This document shows positions 62,845-64,000 of a stretch of 64,000 nucleotides of DNA, in pieces. Position 1 is the first letter of the stretch. Each line of letters opens with the position of its first letter. A model generated the notes under the pieces. It was not told the DNA's origin, did no database searches, and was given only the letters and a program-made list of their open reading frames with translations. Source of the stretch: Lumbricus rubellus (lineage: Eukaryota > Annelida > Clitellata > Crassiclitellata > Lumbricidae); contig OX243824.1 in the NCBI GenBank assembly GCA_945859605.1, forward strand, positions 31,507,869 to 31,571,868, given 5' to 3'. The position numbers and the translations under genes were made by a program.

Positions 62845-64000
62845 GTCAAACAGAATAAGCATGAATCACTAAACAGAGTGCAAAAGGAATCAGAAAAAGC
62901 TAACGGCTTTTACAGTTCTGATCCCTAGCTCCATGACTATTTATATAACGCAAGCTAGTATTAGTACTTACTGAATTAATTAGAACATAACTGAAAGTAA
63001 CAGGAATAAACATACAATGTAATACTAATAATTAATAATAATAATGCTGAAAATAATTATATTATTAAATAATAATAATAAATAAGTAATAATACTAAGA
63101 GAATAGCCTAATAGTAGATTAGTTATTATGTAATAATAATAAGAAATATTAGCAACAACATATTATTGCAGCTGTAAATCCTCACAGACTACAAAGGAAT
63201 TCAGACATCAGAAACATCATAATAGACAGTCAGGATTCTAACATACTAAAATACAGAGTGCCTAGTTGCTGCAAGATAAATGCAGGTATAAAGACCAAAA
63301 GTTAATCAACTGTAAGCTGATTTATTATAGAGTAAGGCCTACAGCGGTCAGCCTATTGTTTTGTACACTAGCGGCGAGCGGGCCAGACAAGCAGCTGCGT
63401 TTTGGCGCGCTAAGTCTAGACGCCCAGTCTAGACGGCCGATCGTGGGTTGCGCGTACGAAAGAGAGATAGAAAGAATGAAGGAGTGTGAGACGGAAGAGT
63501 GGCGAGATAGGCTGTGTTGAGGTAGCAGTTGAAGAGAAGAGTAGTAGTTGTTGACTAGAGTTGTAGTCGTGTAGTAGTTGCTGTGATAATGCAAGGATAG
63601 ACATTATCGTGTTGTTGCTTCTGTTATCATCTTACGTTGGATTTTGATTTACAATATACTATTAAACCTGTCGTCGTTGTCGTGAAGTAGAGACAAGTGA
63701 AAGACTGTAGCACTTTAAACTAGCCAGTAGATTGAGTAATCAGTAATTCAGTAGGGATAAGTTTAGGCTACTGATCGGCAATATTGAGAAGCTACCGAAG
63801 AGACTGGGGTCAACGCGAAACTGAAGAGGGGGTTGACATCAACATTAGCAATAGTTTGTAAACAGAGCCTTTGAAACTTTTTTCTTTAAGGAACATACAC
63901 TATTTACCACGACACCCGCAGACTTATAAATATCTCGTACATAATTAATTAAGCATTTATATAATTATGCATGTAGGCCTATACAATAATAGGCTATACA
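62844..64000. other. AT-rich intergenic sequence; possible LTR-like remnant at the end
   Basis: Many AATAATAAT tracts occur to about 63,160. From 63,330 the sequence is more GC- and purine-rich (GAGCGGGCCAGACAAGC, AAAGAGAGATAGAAAGAATG), then ATATACTATTAAACC, and ACGACACCCGCAGACTTATA at 63909. This resembles an LTR or leader of a retroelement, but no partner repeat is in the window. Confidence 0.3.

Overview
The window looks like nuclear DNA of a marine invertebrate, probably a deuterostome. Genes have introns with GT/AG borders, the base composition is AT-rich, and most of the sequence is layered transposable elements. The deuterostome inference rests on two things. One is an LTR retrotransposon of the Gmr1 type (Ty3/gypsy proteins in copia-like order), a group described from deuterostomes. 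The other is a set of foldback elements with 15-16 bp tandem repeats in their inverted ends, resembling sea-urchin TU elements. An echinoderm-like source fits best, but nothing here proves it.

Layout. 1-2676: repeats. 2677-9550: nearly intact Gmr1-like LTR retrotransposon. 10057-10533 (-): orphan exon of a secreted-type domain. 11.1-16.3 kb: LINE tails, a TU-like foldback element and a composite 2.4 kb hAT element. 16.3-21.2 kb: MITEs and a gene remnant. 21422-25282 (+): four-exon F-box-like plus beta-propeller gene, the complete member of a local tandem family whose C-terminal remnants lie at 19801 and 26931. 28950-30819: second TU-like element. 31267-32964 (-): two-exon gene for a secreted coiled-coil plus NHL-like propeller protein. 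33048-40122 (-): full-length EN-RT-RNase H LINE with a perfect 12-bp target duplication, inserted about 70 bp upstream of that gene's ATG. 41734-45062: third TU-like element with nested insertions. 45.2-48.8 kb: Tc1/mariner-like and hAT relics. 49200-58839 (-): three exons of a gene joining a beta-sandwich-like domain, an EGF domain and a Cys-rich C-terminus, with introns full of hAT, mariner and palindromic repeats. 60116-61327: C-terminal part of a non-LTR retrotransposon with a restriction-like endonuclease. 61474-62595: a MITE.

Host genes. Four loci are supported: two copies of the beta-sandwich exon (one within an EGF gene) and two propeller genes. The propeller genes differ in predicted location, since the F-box one should be intracellular (an SCF-type substrate adaptor by analogy) and the NHL-like one secreted. 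Exon joins were made by hand from splice signals and phases. All proposed joins keep frame, but no transcript evidence was available. Many element boundaries are backed by direct target-site duplications visible in the sequence.
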